Assembly: GCF_011193355.1 (NCBI RefSeq)
Contig: NZ_CP049780.1
Span: 2,140,230-2,204,229, forward strand
Direction of reading: 5' to 3'
DNA: 64,000 nucleotides
Source of the DNA: Streptomyces sp. JB150
GTDB lineage: Bacteria; Actinomycetota; Actinomycetes; Streptomycetales; Streptomycetaceae
In this document: positions 35,641-44,164 of the stretch, piece after piece
How the letters are laid out: each line of letters begins with the position of its first letter
Position numbering within the stretch: the stretch's first letter is position 1
Made by a program: the position numbers and the translations under genes
Notes under the pieces: generated by a model
Told to the model about the DNA's origin: nothing
The model's input: the letters and a program-made list of their open reading frames with translations, nothing else
The model's database searches: none

Positions 35641-35671
35641 ACGCTATGACCTTGGAGTGCACTCCAGGCAA
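35641..35671 (-). promoter_or_regulatory. MerR-type promoter with 19-bp spacer and palindrome
   Basis: Minus strand: TTGCCT (35671-35666), 19 bases, TAGCGT (35646-35641). The palindrome TGGAGTGCACTCCA (35653-35666) fills the spacer, the classic MerR layout in which the protein untwists an overlong spacer. Confidence 0.8.
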
Positions 35672-35729
35672 GGACAAGCCCGCCGGACCCGTCGACGGGA
35701 GCACAGCGGTGAGCGCTTAGGCTCGACGC

Positions 35730-36551
35730 ATGTCGCTGAACAGCCTCGCGTTGATCGAGAACTGGCCTGTTCCCGCCGCCGCCGCGGGTGTCGTACGGGC
35801 CGACGGCACGGTCCTCGGGATCCACGGGCCGGTGGACCGGCCCTTCCCGCTGGCCTCGGTGACCAAGCCGCTGGCCGCGTACGCGGTGCTGGTCGCCTAC
35901 GAGGAGGGCGCGATCGAGCTGGACGAGCCGGCCGGGCCGCGGGGCTCGACGGTGCGTCATCTGCTGGCGCACACCTCGGGGCTGGCCTTCGACGAGCACC
36001 GTTCGACGGGGACGCCCGGCGAGCGGCGGCTGTACTCGAACGCCGGGTTCGAGGTGCTGGGCGATCATGTGGCGAAGGCCACGGACATCCCGTTCGCCGA
36101 GTATCTGCGGCAGGCGGTGCTGGAGCCGCTGGGGATGACGTCGACCTCGCTGGAGGGGTCCCCCGCGAAGGACGGGGTGTCGAGCGTGGCGGACCTGCTG
36201 CGGTTCGCCGCGGAGGTGCAGGCGCCGCGGCTGCTGGATCCGCGGACGGTGGCCGAGGCGATGAGCGTGCAGTACCCGGGGACCAAGGGGGTGCTGCCGG
36301 GGTACGGGCACCAGAACCCCAACGACTGGGGGCTCGGCTTCGAGATCCGGGACGGGAAGTCGCCGCACTGGACCGGGTCGTCGTCCTCGCCGCGGACGTT
36401 CGGTCACTTCGGGCAGTCCGGGACGTTCCTGTGGATCGACCCGGACGCGGGCGTGGCCTGCGTCGCCCTGGCCGAACGCGCCTTCGGGCCCTGGGCGGTC
36501 GAGGCGTGGCCGCCCTTTACGGACGCGGTGCTGGCCGAGGTGCGCGGCTGA
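35730..36551 (+). CDS. Serine hydrolase (class C beta-lactamase/esterase fold)
   Basis: 273 residues. Catalytic S-x-x-K is SVTK (Ser43, Lys46), the YSN motif is Tyr102-Ser-Asn104, and FGHFGQSG supplies the third (H/K-x-G) motif. There is no signal peptide, so this is more likely a cytosolic esterase or peptidase than a drug-resistance beta-lactamase. The ATG lacks a ribosome site; TAGGCT (35718-35723) ends six bases before it, implying a leaderless transcript. Divergent from merR and convergent with the pirin gene. Confidence 0.87.
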   Translation: MSLNSLALIENWPVPAAAAGVVRADGTVLGIHGPVDRPFPLASVTKPLAAYAVLVAYEEGAIELDEPAGPRGSTVRHLLAHTSGLAFDEHRSTGTPGERRLYSNAGFEVLGDHVAKATDIPFAEYLRQAVLEPLGMTSTSLEGSPAKDGVSSVADLLRFAAEVQAPRLLDPRTVAEAMSVQYPGTKGVLPGYGHQNPNDWGLGFEIRDGKSPHWTGSSSSPRTFGHFGQSGTFLWIDPDAGVACVALAERAFGPWAVEAWPPFTDAVLAEVRG

Positions 36552-36579
36552 GCCGGCGGGAGCGGTGACCGCGTGCGGG

Positions 36580-37227
36580 TTACGCGGTCATCTCCCAGAG
36601 CAGGACGTCCGTCGCCGTCCGCGCCCGCGCCTCCACGGCCTGCGTCCCGGTGATCCTCGCCGAGTCGCCGGGACCCAGTGTCCGCGTGTCCAGGCGCAGG
36701 TCGCCCCGGACGACGTGGAGGTAGCGGAGGGGCGCGTCCGGCAGGGCGGCCCGCTCGCCCGGTGTGAGCCTGAGCACATGGAGGGTGGCGCCGGCGGCGG
36801 GCACCGGGTACGGGGTGGTGAGCGCCCGGGTGACCGTGTAGGCGGGGGTGCCGCCGGGGGTCAGGGGGGTCAGCCACATCTGGAGGAAGGTGAGCGGGGT
36901 GTCGCCGTCGTTGCGTTCGACGTGGCGGACGCCGGCCGCGGCGCTCAGGTGCTGAACGTCTCCGGGGCGTACGACGCTCTCGCGGCCCGTGGAGTCGCGA
37001 TGGGTCAGCTCCCCCTCGACGACCCAGGTGACGATCTCGGTGTGGCTGTGCGGGTGCTCGTCGAAGCCGGCGCCGGGGGCGAGCCGCTCCTCGTTGCAGG
37101 CGATCAGCGCGCCGAAGCGCAGGTTGTCGGGGTCGTAGTGCGAGCCGAAGGAGAAGGCGTGCCGGGATACGATCCCCGACTCCGGGTCCCCTCCGGCAGA
37201 GCGCTCGCCGGCGCGCCGTATGTCCAT
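36580..37227 (-). CDS. Pirin-like cupin protein
   Basis: 215 residues. The N-terminal cupin has FDEHPHSHTEIVTWVVEGELTHRDSTG, with the metal-binding His/His/Glu set HPHSHTE, followed by VQHLSAAAGVRHVERND; the C-terminal half is a degenerate cupin. Pirins are Fe-binding redox sensors or quercetinases; in Streptomyces a pirin has been linked to acyl-CoA metabolism and stress. Its position next to the fas regulator is suggestive but not proof. ATG start with TACGGT ten bases upstream and no clear ribosome site. Confidence 0.85.
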   Translation of the reverse strand: MDIRRAGERSAGGDPESGIVSRHAFSFGSHYDPDNLRFGALIACNEERLAPGAGFDEHPHSHTEIVTWVVEGELTHRDSTGRESVVRPGDVQHLSAAAGVRHVERNDGDTPLTFLQMWLTPLTPGGTPAYTVTRALTTPYPVPAAGATLHVLRLTPGERAALPDAPLRYLHVVRGDLRLDTRTLGPGDSARITGTQAVEARARTATDVLLWEMTA

Positions 37228-37301
37228 CACGCATCCCACCGTAGACGTCCATGACGACCCGGCGGCGCATGCTCCCGTTCCGATAAGGCAGTCTTGTCCC
37301 C

Positions 37302-38504
37302 GTGCCCGAACCCGAATCCAGCAGCCCCGTAGCCGCACGCCGCGCCCATCCGCACGACGCGACCCTGAAGCGGCTGGAGAAGTCCTCCGGATCCCTCGCC
37401 GCGCAGGCCATCGCGCGCATGGACGAGACCCTGCCGTGGTACCGGGCCATGCCACCGGAGAACCGTTCCTGGATCGGGCTGGTCGCGCAGGCGGGTATCG
37501 CGGCGTTCACGGAGTGGTTCCGGCGCCCGGACGCCCCGCAGGCGATCTCCACCGACGTCTTCGGGACCGCGCCGCGCGAGCTGACCCGGGCGATCACGCT
37601 GCGGCAGACCGTGGAGATGGTGCGCACCACCATCGAGGTCATGGAGTCGGCCATCGACGAGGTCGCGGCGCCCGGCGACGAGTCGGTGCTGCGCGAGGCG
37701 CTGCTGGTGTACGCGCGGGAGATCGCCTTCGCCACCGCGCAGGTCTACGCCCAGGCCGCCGAGGCACGCGGTGCCTGGGACGCCCGCCTGGAGTCGCTGG
37801 TGGTGAACGCGGTCCTGAGCGGGGAGGCCGACGAGGGGGCGGTCTCGCGGGCCGCCGCGCTGGGCTGGAACTCGCCGGAGCACGTCTGCGTGGTGCTGGG
37901 CACGGCACCCGACGGCGACTCCGAGCTGACCGTGGAGGCGATCCGGCGGGCGGCCCGGCACGCCAAGCTGCAGGTGCTCACCGGGGTCCTCGGGGACCGG
38001 CTGGTCGTCATCGCCGGCGGCAGCGACAACCCGCTGGCGGTCGCGAAGTCGCTGATCGGGCCGTTCGCGGCGGGGCCCGTGGTGGCGGGTCCGATCGTGC
38101 CGGACCTGCTGGCCGCGACCCGGTCCGCGCAGGCCGCCGCGGCCGGACTGAAGGCGTGTTCCGCCTGGCAGGACGCCCCGCGGCCGGTGCTGGCGGACGA
38201 TCTGCTGCCGGAGCGCGCGATCGCCGGAGACCCGGGCGCCCGCGAGCAGTTGGTGGAGGAGATCTACAGACCGCTGGAGGAGGCCGGGTCCGCGCTCCTG
38301 GAGACGCTGAGTGTGTATCTGGAGCAGGCGAGCAGTCTGGAGGGGGCCGCCCGGATGCTCTTCGTTCACCCGAACACCGTCCGCTACCGGCTCCGACGTG
38401 TGACTGACGTCACCGGCTGGTCCCCTTCCGATGTACGCTCCGCCTTCACACTGCGGATCGCGCTCATCCTGGGGCGTCTGGCCGACGGGGATGCCCAGCC
38501 CTAG
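37302..38504 (+). CDS. fasR: PucR-family transcriptional activator of the fas operon (FasR-like)
   Basis: 400 residues. The N-terminal RsbR-like/GGDEF-like parts are followed by a C-terminal PucR helix-turn-helix, YLEQASSLEGAARMLFVHPNTVRYRLRRVTDVTG (about 340-380). Position directly before fabD-fabH-acpP-fabF matches S. coelicolor FasR, which activates those genes. It likely binds the TTTTGTG/CACAAAA dyad in front of fabD. GTG start without a clear ribosome site. Only 89 bases separate it from fabD, so some readthrough is possible. Confidence 0.9.
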   Translation: MPEPESSSPVAARRAHPHDATLKRLEKSSGSLAAQAIARMDETLPWYRAMPPENRSWIGLVAQAGIAAFTEWFRRPDAPQAISTDVFGTAPRELTRAITLRQTVEMVRTTIEVMESAIDEVAAPGDESVLREALLVYAREIAFATAQVYAQAAEARGAWDARLESLVVNAVLSGEADEGAVSRAAALGWNSPEHVCVVLGTAPDGDSELTVEAIRRAARHAKLQVLTGVLGDRLVVIAGGSDNPLAVAKSLIGPFAAGPVVAGPIVPDLLAATRSAQAAAAGLKACSAWQDAPRPVLADDLLPERAIAGDPGAREQLVEEIYRPLEEAGSALLETLSVYLEQASSLEGAARMLFVHPNTVRYRLRRVTDVTGWSPSDVRSAFTLRIALILGRLADGDAQP

Positions 38505-38506
38505 GC

Positions 38507-38527
38507 TTTTGTGCGGGGTCCACAAAA
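38507..38527. promoter_or_regulatory. Candidate FasR operator upstream of fabD
   Basis: TTTTGTG (38507-38513) and CACAAAA (38521-38527) are a perfect inverted repeat with a 7-base centre CGGGGTC. It is the only strong dyad in the 83-base fasR-fabD gap and is AT-rich against a GC-rich background. Confidence 0.65.
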
Positions 38528-38593
38528 CCCCTTGCTGTTCTTCGTCCTTGTCCCCACGGGCGGCCGTGCCCGTCCCCAAGAGAGAGTGTGAGA

Positions 38594-39532
38594 GTGCTCG
38601 TACTCGTCGCTCCCGGCCAGGGCGCTCAGACGCCCGGCTTCCTGACCCCCTGGCTCGACCTGCCCGGTGCCGCCGAACGCGTCGCCGCCTGGTCGGAGGC
38701 CATCGGACTGGACCTCGCCCACTACGGCACGAAGGCCGGCGCGGAGGAGATCCGCGACACCGCCGTCGCCCAGCCGCTGCTGGTCGCCGCCGGCATTCTG
38801 TCGGCCACGGCACTCGGTGACATCCGGCCGGGTGCGGTCGCGGGCCACAGCGTCGGTGAGATCACCGCCGCCGCCCTCTCCGGCGTCCTCGACGACACCG
38901 CCGCGCTGACCCTCGTGCGCAAGCGCGGGCTGGCCATGGCGGAGGCCGCCGCGATCACCGCGACCGGCATGTCGGCGCTGCTCGGCGGCGACCCCGAGGT
39001 GAGCGTCGCCCACCTGGAGAAGCTGGGCCTGACCCCGGCGAACGTCAACGGCGCCGGCCAGATCGTCGCCGCGGGCACGCTGGAGCAGCTGGCCGCGCTG
39101 AACGAGGACAAGCCCGAGGGCGTCCGCAAGATCGTTCCGCTGCAGGTGGCCGGCGCGTTCCACACCCACCACATGGCCCCCGCGGTCGACAAGCTGGCCG
39201 AGGCCGCCCGCGCGCTGACGCCCGCCGACCCGGCGGTGCCGTACGTCTCCAACAAGGACGGGCAGACCGTCGCCACCGGTGACGAGGTCGTCTCCCGGCT
39301 GGTCGGCCAGGTCGCCAACCCGGTCCGCTGGGACCTGTGCATGGAGACCTTCAAGGCCATGGGCGTCACCGCCCTGCTGGAGGTCTGCCCCGGCGGCACC
39401 CTCACCGGTCTCGCCAAGCGCGCCCTGCCCGGTGTGCGGACGCTGGCCCTGAAGACCCCCGACGACCTCGACGCGGCCCGTGAGCTGATCGCGGCCGCCA
39501 CCGAAGCTGCCGCCGACGCGGCGGGCGCCTGA
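38594..39532 (+). CDS. fabD: Malonyl-CoA:ACP transacylase
   Basis: 312 residues. It moves malonyl from CoA to ACP, feeding fatty acid (and polyketide) synthesis. APGQGAQTPGF is the N-terminal motif, VAGHSVGEIT holds the nucleophile Ser86, and GAFHTHHM carries the catalytic His. The GTG at 38594 is chosen because GAGAGAG lies about eight bases upstream; GTG 38588 would leave almost no spacer. First gene of the fas operon. Confidence 0.95.
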   Translation: MLVLVAPGQGAQTPGFLTPWLDLPGAAERVAAWSEAIGLDLAHYGTKAGAEEIRDTAVAQPLLVAAGILSATALGDIRPGAVAGHSVGEITAAALSGVLDDTAALTLVRKRGLAMAEAAAITATGMSALLGGDPEVSVAHLEKLGLTPANVNGAGQIVAAGTLEQLAALNEDKPEGVRKIVPLQVAGAFHTHHMAPAVDKLAEAARALTPADPAVPYVSNKDGQTVATGDEVVSRLVGQVANPVRWDLCMETFKAMGVTALLEVCPGGTLTGLAKRALPGVRTLALKTPDDLDAARELIAAATEAAADAAGA

Positions 39533-39554
39533 GCCCGAAGGAGCCGACCGACCC

Positions 39555-40556
39555 ATGTCGAAGATCAAGCCCGCGAAGGGCGCCCCGTACGCCCGCATCC
39601 TGGGCGTGGGCGGCTACCGGCCCACCCGCGTGGTGCCCAACGAGGTGATCCTCGAGACGATCGACTCGTCGGACGAGTGGATCCGTTCGCGGTCCGGCAT
39701 CCAGACCCGTCACTGGGCGAACGACGAGGAGACCGTCGCCGCGATGTCGCTGGAGGCGTCCGGCAAGGCCATCGCGGACGCCGGGATCACCGCCGGGCAG
39801 ATCGGCGCGGTGATCGTCTCCACCGTCACGCACTTCAAGCAAACCCCGGCCGTCGCCACCGAGATCGCCGACAAGCTCGGCACGAACAAGGCCGCCGCCT
39901 TCGACATCTCGGCGGGCTGCGCCGGCTTCGGATACGGCCTCACCCTCGCCAAGGGCATGATCGTCGAGGGTTCCGCCGAGTACGTCCTGGTGATCGGCGT
40001 GGAGCGGCTGAGCGACCTCACCGACCTGGAGGACCGCGCGACGGCCTTCCTGTTCGGTGACGGCGCCGGCGCCGTCGTCGTCGGCCCCTCGGACGAGCCG
40101 GCCATCGGCCCCACCATCTGGGGCTCCGAGGGCGACAAGGCCGAGACCATCAAGCAGACCGTGCCGTGGACGGACTACCGCACGGGCGACGTCGAGCGGT
40201 TCCCCGCGATCACGCAGGAGGGCCAGGCGGTGTTCCGCTGGGCCGTCTTCGAGATGGCGAAGGTCGCCCAGCAGGCGCTGGACGCGGCCGGCATCACCGC
40301 CGACGACCTGGACGTCTTCATCCCGCACCAGGCCAACGAGCGGATCATCGACTCGATGGTGAAGACCCTCAAGCTGCCGGAGACCGTCACGGTCGCCCGC
40401 GACGTGCGCACCACCGGCAACACCTCGGCCGCCTCGATCCCGCTCGCGATGGAGCGGCTTCTGGCGACCGGCGAGGCGAAGAGCGGCGACACCGCGCTCG
40501 TCATCGGATTCGGGGCGGGTCTCGTCTACGCCGCGTCGGTCGTTACCCTCCCCTAG
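39555..40556 (+). CDS. fabH: 3-oxoacyl-ACP synthase III
   Basis: 333 residues. It condenses an acyl-CoA starter with malonyl-ACP; in Streptomyces it favours branched starters. Catalytic triad: Cys122 in DISAGCAGFGYGL, His258 in IPHQANE and Asn289 in RTTGNTSAAS. AAGGAG lies about 10 bases before the ATG. Gap to fabD is 22 bases, so it is cotranscribed. Confidence 0.96.
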   Translation: MSKIKPAKGAPYARILGVGGYRPTRVVPNEVILETIDSSDEWIRSRSGIQTRHWANDEETVAAMSLEASGKAIADAGITAGQIGAVIVSTVTHFKQTPAVATEIADKLGTNKAAAFDISAGCAGFGYGLTLAKGMIVEGSAEYVLVIGVERLSDLTDLEDRATAFLFGDGAGAVVVGPSDEPAIGPTIWGSEGDKAETIKQTVPWTDYRTGDVERFPAITQEGQAVFRWAVFEMAKVAQQALDAAGITADDLDVFIPHQANERIIDSMVKTLKLPETVTVARDVRTTGNTSAASIPLAMERLLATGEAKSGDTALVIGFGAGLVYAASVVTLP

Positions 40557-40634
40557 GCACTCCGTGCCGGATCGTGCCGATCCGTCACGGACGCCACCGC
40601 CACACCCTCTGGAAAACAACGAAGGAGCGCCAAC

Positions 40635-40883
40635 ATGGCCGCCACTCAGGAAGAGATCGTCGCCGGTCTCGCCGAAATCGTGAACGAGATCGCCGGCATC
40701 CCGGTTGAGGACGTCCAGCTGGACAAGTCCTTCACCGACGACCTGGACGTCGACTCGCTGTCCATGGTCGAGGTCGTCGTCGCCGCCGAGGAGCGCTTCG
40801 ACGTCAAGATCCCCGACGAGGACGTCAAGAACCTCAAGACCGTCGGCGACGCGACCGAGTACATCCTCAAGCACCAGGCCTGA
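40635..40883 (+). CDS. acpP: Acyl carrier protein
   Basis: 82 residues, acidic and four-helical. Ser41 in DDLDVDSLSMVEVV is the phosphopantetheine site (DSL motif). It carries growing acyl chains in fatty acid synthesis. A strong GAAGGAG ribosome site precedes the ATG, consistent with the high level of ACP needed. It lies between fabH and fabF in the fas operon. Confidence 0.97.
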   Translation: MAATQEEIVAGLAEIVNEIAGIPVEDVQLDKSFTDDLDVDSLSMVEVVVAAEERFDVKIPDEDVKNLKTVGDATEYILKHQA

Positions 40884-40960
40884 TCCTCGATCAGGCTGCT
40901 GCCTGCCCCGCCACCCGGCGGTGGCGCCGCTGAATCCACCGATCTGGAGAAAGAATTCCC

Positions 40961-42232
40961 GTGAGCCCGACCAATCGCACCGTGGTCGTCACCGGTATCG
41001 GCGCAACCACACCGCTGGGTGGCGACGCAGCCTCCACCTGGGAGGGCCTGGTCGCCGGGCGCTCCGGCGTCAAGCCCCTCGAACAGGACTGGGCCGCCGA
41101 GCAGGCGGTCCGGATCGCCGCGTCCGTGGCCGTGGAGCCCTCCGAGGTCATCCCGCGGCCGCAGGCCCGCCGGCTGGACCGGTCCGCGCAGTTCGCGCTG
41201 GTCGCCGCCCAGGAGGCGTGGGCCGACGCGGGCTTCACCGGCAAGGCCGGTGAGGACGGCTCGGTCGACCCCGACCGGCTGGGCGCGGTCATCGCCTCCG
41301 GCATCGGTGGTGTGACGACCCTGCTGGACCAGTACGACGTGCTGAAGGAGAAGGGCGTCCGCCGCGTCTCCCCGCACACCGTCCCCATGCTCATGCCGAA
41401 CAGCCCGTCGGCGAACGTCGGTCTGGCCGTGAACGCCCGCGCGGGTGTGCACACGCCGGTCTCCGCGTGCGCGTCCGGCGCCGAGGCCATCGGCTACGCC
41501 ATCGAGATGATCCGCACCGGCCGCGCGGACGTGGTCGTCGCCGGCGGTACGGAGGCGGCCATCCACCCCCTGCCGATCGCCGCGTTCGGCAACATGATGG
41601 CGATGTCCAAGAACAACGACGACCCGCAGGGCGCGTCCCGGCCGTACGACGTCGCGCGGGACGGCTTCGTCCTCGGCGAGGGCGCCGGTGTGATCGTCCT
41701 GGAGTCCGCCGAGCACGCCGCCAAGCGCGGGGCGCGGGTGTACGCCGAGGCGGTCGGGCAGGGCATCTCCGCCGACAGCCACGACATCGTGCAGCCGGAG
41801 CCGGAGGGCCGCGGCATCGCGCACGCGCTGCAGAACCTGCTGGAGCGCACCGACCTGGACCCGGCGGAGATCGTGCACGTCAACGCGCACGCGACGTCGA
41901 CGCCCGCCGGTGACGTGGCCGAACTGAAGGCGCTGCGGAAGGTGTTCGGTGACGAGGCGGACCACTTCGCGGTGTCCGCGACGAAGTCGATGACCGGGCA
42001 TCTGCTGGGTGGTGCGGGCGGTGTCGAGTCCGTCGCCACGATCCTGGCGCTGTACCACCGGGTGGCGCCGCCCACCATCAACATCGAGAACCTCGACCCG
42101 GAGGCGGAGGCGAACGCGGACATCGTCCGCGGGGAGGCGCGGAAGCTGCCCGTCGAGGGCCGTATCGCCGCCCTCAACGACTCGTTCGGGTTCGGCGGGC
42201 ACAACGTGGTGCTGGCGTTCCGGACGGTGTGA
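40961..42232 (+). CDS. fabF: 3-oxoacyl-ACP synthase II
   Basis: 423 residues. It elongates acyl-ACP with malonyl-ACP. The catalytic Cys170 lies in TPVSACASGAEA, His310 in NAHATSTPAGD and His347 in TKSMTGHLLGGAGG, with Lys342 just before. GTG start, CTGGAGAAAG upstream. Last gene of the operon; a wobble-containing hairpin terminates it. Confidence 0.96.
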   Translation: MSPTNRTVVVTGIGATTPLGGDAASTWEGLVAGRSGVKPLEQDWAAEQAVRIAASVAVEPSEVIPRPQARRLDRSAQFALVAAQEAWADAGFTGKAGEDGSVDPDRLGAVIASGIGGVTTLLDQYDVLKEKGVRRVSPHTVPMLMPNSPSANVGLAVNARAGVHTPVSACASGAEAIGYAIEMIRTGRADVVVAGGTEAAIHPLPIAAFGNMMAMSKNNDDPQGASRPYDVARDGFVLGEGAGVIVLESAEHAAKRGARVYAEAVGQGISADSHDIVQPEPEGRGIAHALQNLLERTDLDPAEIVHVNAHATSTPAGDVAELKALRKVFGDEADHFAVSATKSMTGHLLGGAGGVESVATILALYHRVAPPTINIENLDPEAEANADIVRGEARKLPVEGRIAALNDSFGFGGHNVVLAFRTV

Positions 42233-42252
42233 CTGTCGTCGGTCGTGAGGAG

Positions 42253-42280
42253 CGGCCCGTCCCCTTCGGGGGGCGGGCCG
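42253..42280 (+). terminator. Terminator of the fas operon
   Basis: CGGCCCGTCCCC (42253-42264) pairs with GGGGGCGGGCCG (42269-42280) with one G-T pair and a TTCG loop, 20 bases after the fabF stop. Confidence 0.85.
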
Positions 42281-42329
42281 TTCGCCGTTCCGTCGACGGT
42301 GCGTTGCCGGGTGCGGACCGTGGGGCTTC

Positions 42330-42352
42330 TCGCGCGGTTCCCCGCGCCCCTT
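42330..42352 (-). repeat. Interspersed 23-bp repeat, copy 3 (variant)
   Basis: TCGCGCGGTTCCCCGCGCCC plus CTT differs by one internal base from the copies at 14881 and 15149. It lies between the convergent fabF and DUF3145 genes, again close to a gene 3' end. Confidence 0.8.
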
Positions 42353-42377
42353 GGGTGGGTTCTCCCGACCGTGTGGT

Positions 42378-42872
42378 CTACACGACCTGGTGGAGCCAGC
42401 GGACCGGGGCGCCCTCGCCCGCGTATCTGAAGGGCTCCAGTTCGTCGTCCCAGGGCTTGCCCAGCAGCTTGGCGATCTCCGCTTCCAGGTCGGTCTCGCC
42501 GCGCTGGGAGCGCAGCAGGGCGGCGCGCAGGCGGTCCTCGGGGATCAGGATGTCGCCGTGGATGCCGGTGACGGCGTGGAAGATGCCGAGGTCGGGAGTG
42601 CAGCTGTAGCGCTCGCCCTCGGCGGTGGGGCAGGGTTCCGCGGTGACCTCGAAGCGCAGCAAGTGCCAGCCGCGCAGCGCGGAGGCCAGCTTGGAGGCCG
42701 TGCCCGCCTCGCCCTGCCAGGAGAACTCCGAGCGCCAGGTACCGGGGGCGGCGGGCTGCCGGATCCAGTCGAGGTTGACGCGCGTGCCGAGCACCCCGGC
42801 GACGGCCCACTCGACGTGCGGGCACAGCGCGCGCGGCGCGGAGTGCACGTACAGAACTCCACGTGTCGTCAC
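42378..42872 (-). CDS. DUF3145 domain protein
   Basis: 164 residues. TTRGVLYVHSAPRALCPHVEWAVAGVLG and FEVTAEPCPTAEGERYSCTPDLGIFHAVTGIHGDILIPEDRLRAAL are typical of DUF3145, a conserved actinobacterial cytosolic family next to the fas genes in many Streptomyces. Function unknown; the constant fas linkage hints at lipid metabolism, but nothing in the sequence proves it. GTG start with CGGAGG six bases upstream. Confidence 0.87.
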   Translation of the reverse strand: MTTRGVLYVHSAPRALCPHVEWAVAGVLGTRVNLDWIRQPAAPGTWRSEFSWQGEAGTASKLASALRGWHLLRFEVTAEPCPTAEGERYSCTPDLGIFHAVTGIHGDILIPEDRLRAALLRSQRGETDLEAEIAKLLGKPWDDELEPFRYAGEGAPVRWLHQVV

Positions 42873-42988
42873 CGGTACCTCCGGGCTGAGCGGGACTGGG
42901 GGCGGACGGGCGGGCGGCGGTGGCCCTGCAGGCCACGTTGATGGCGAGGCTACCGTGCGACGGCGCAAGGAGTGTGACGTACCGTCGG

Positions 42989-43002
42989 TCCCGGTACCGG
43001 GA
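42989..43002. promoter_or_regulatory. 14-bp perfect palindrome in the DUF3145-SGNH spacer
   Basis: TCCCGGTACCGGGA. The divergent spacer 42873-43125 holds no gene; this palindrome is its clearest feature and could be an operator, though GC-rich palindromes also arise by chance here. Confidence 0.3.
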
Positions 43003-43125
43003 AACCTCCGCCATTCACCCGGCAGGACGCCTGTGCGGGTGTGACCCGTTCCATGGGATGCGCCGGGAACCCTGGGACGCTGTCATGGGTTGAGGAACAT
43101 GACACGACATCACGGGTGACAAGGG

Positions 43126-44046
43126 ATGGACCAGGGCATGCGGAAGCCGCGCGACCGTCGCCGCCGTGCGCGGGCGGTCCTGGCGGGGATGACGGCGGCC
43201 GCCGTGCTGGGGGTCACCGGGTGTGACGTCGTGGGCGGTGACGCGCCGAGTCCGTCGGGCAGCGCCGCCCGCCGCGCGTCGCCCACGCCGACCCCGGACT
43301 GGGACACCACCCCGCGGTCGGTCGCCGCGGTCGGCGACTCCATCACCCGCGGCTTCGACGCCTGCACGGTCCTGTCGGACTGCCCCGAGATGTCGTGGGC
43401 GACCGGCACCAGTCCCGAGGTCGACAGTCTGGCCGTGCGGCTGCTGGGGCGGTCGCGGGCGGCCTCGCACAGCTGGAACTACGCGGTGACCGGGGCGCGG
43501 ATGGCGGATCTGCCCGGGCAGATGGCGCGGGCGGCGGCGCGCCGGCCGGAGCTGGTGACGGTGATGGCGGGCGCGAACGACGCCTGCCGGGCCTCGGCGG
43601 ACGCGATGACGCCGGTCGCCGACTTCCGCGCGGACTTCACGGAGGCCCTGCGCACCCTGCGCCGCGGCGCGCCCAAGGCGCAGGTGTACGTGGCGAGCGT
43701 GCCCAATCTGCTGCGGCTGTGGCAGCAGGGGCGGACCAGCGCGCTCGGCCTGCAGGTGTGGAAGCTGGGGATCTGCCCGTCGATGCTGGGTGACGCCGAG
43801 GCGCTGGACGCGGCGGCGCGGCTGCGGCGGTCGACGGTGCACGAGCGGGTGGAGGCGTACAACCGGGTGCTGCGCGAGGTGTGCGCGCGGGACCGGTACT
43901 GCCGCTCCGACGGCGGCGCGGTGTTCGCCAACCGGTTCGGGGTGGCGCAGCTGAGCCAGTGGGACTGGTTCCATCCGAGTGTGGACGGCCAGGCGCGGCT
44001 CGCGGAGATCGCCTATCGCACGGTGACGGCCCGCAAGGCCCCTTAG
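43126..44046 (+). CDS. SGNH/GDSL hydrolase lipoprotein
   Basis: 306 residues. A basic N-terminus (RKPRDRRRRAR) and hydrophobic core lead to the lipobox VTGC (Cys33), so the enzyme is lipid-anchored outside. Block I is VGDSITRG (Ser72), block III is AGANDAC and block V is DWFHPS (Asp280, His283), the SGNH catalytic set. It should hydrolyse esters such as lipids or acetylated glycans at the envelope. The start could also be ATG 43138. A shared terminator separates it from the convergent GH3 gene. Confidence 0.88.
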   Translation: MDQGMRKPRDRRRRARAVLAGMTAAAVLGVTGCDVVGGDAPSPSGSAARRASPTPTPDWDTTPRSVAAVGDSITRGFDACTVLSDCPEMSWATGTSPEVDSLAVRLLGRSRAASHSWNYAVTGARMADLPGQMARAAARRPELVTVMAGANDACRASADAMTPVADFRADFTEALRTLRRGAPKAQVYVASVPNLLRLWQQGRTSALGLQVWKLGICPSMLGDAEALDAAARLRRSTVHERVEAYNRVLREVCARDRYCRSDGGAVFANRFGVAQLSQWDWFHPSVDGQARLAEIAYRTVTARKAP

Positions 44047-44102
44047 GAGGCGGCGGCGCCGGCCGGGCGGGCGCGGGCGGCGGATCGGGGGCTGACGGGA
44101 CG

Positions 44103-44137
44103 AGCCCCGGTCCGGTGTCAGGTGCCGGACCGGGGCT
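44103..44137. terminator. Bidirectional terminator between SGNH and GH3 genes
   Basis: AGCCCCGGTCCGG (44103-44115) and CCGGACCGGGGCT (44125-44137) are perfect 13-base arms with a nine-base loop, placed between two converging genes. Confidence 0.9.
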
Positions 44138-44164
44138 GCTCGGCAGGACGAGTCGTCCCAGGGT

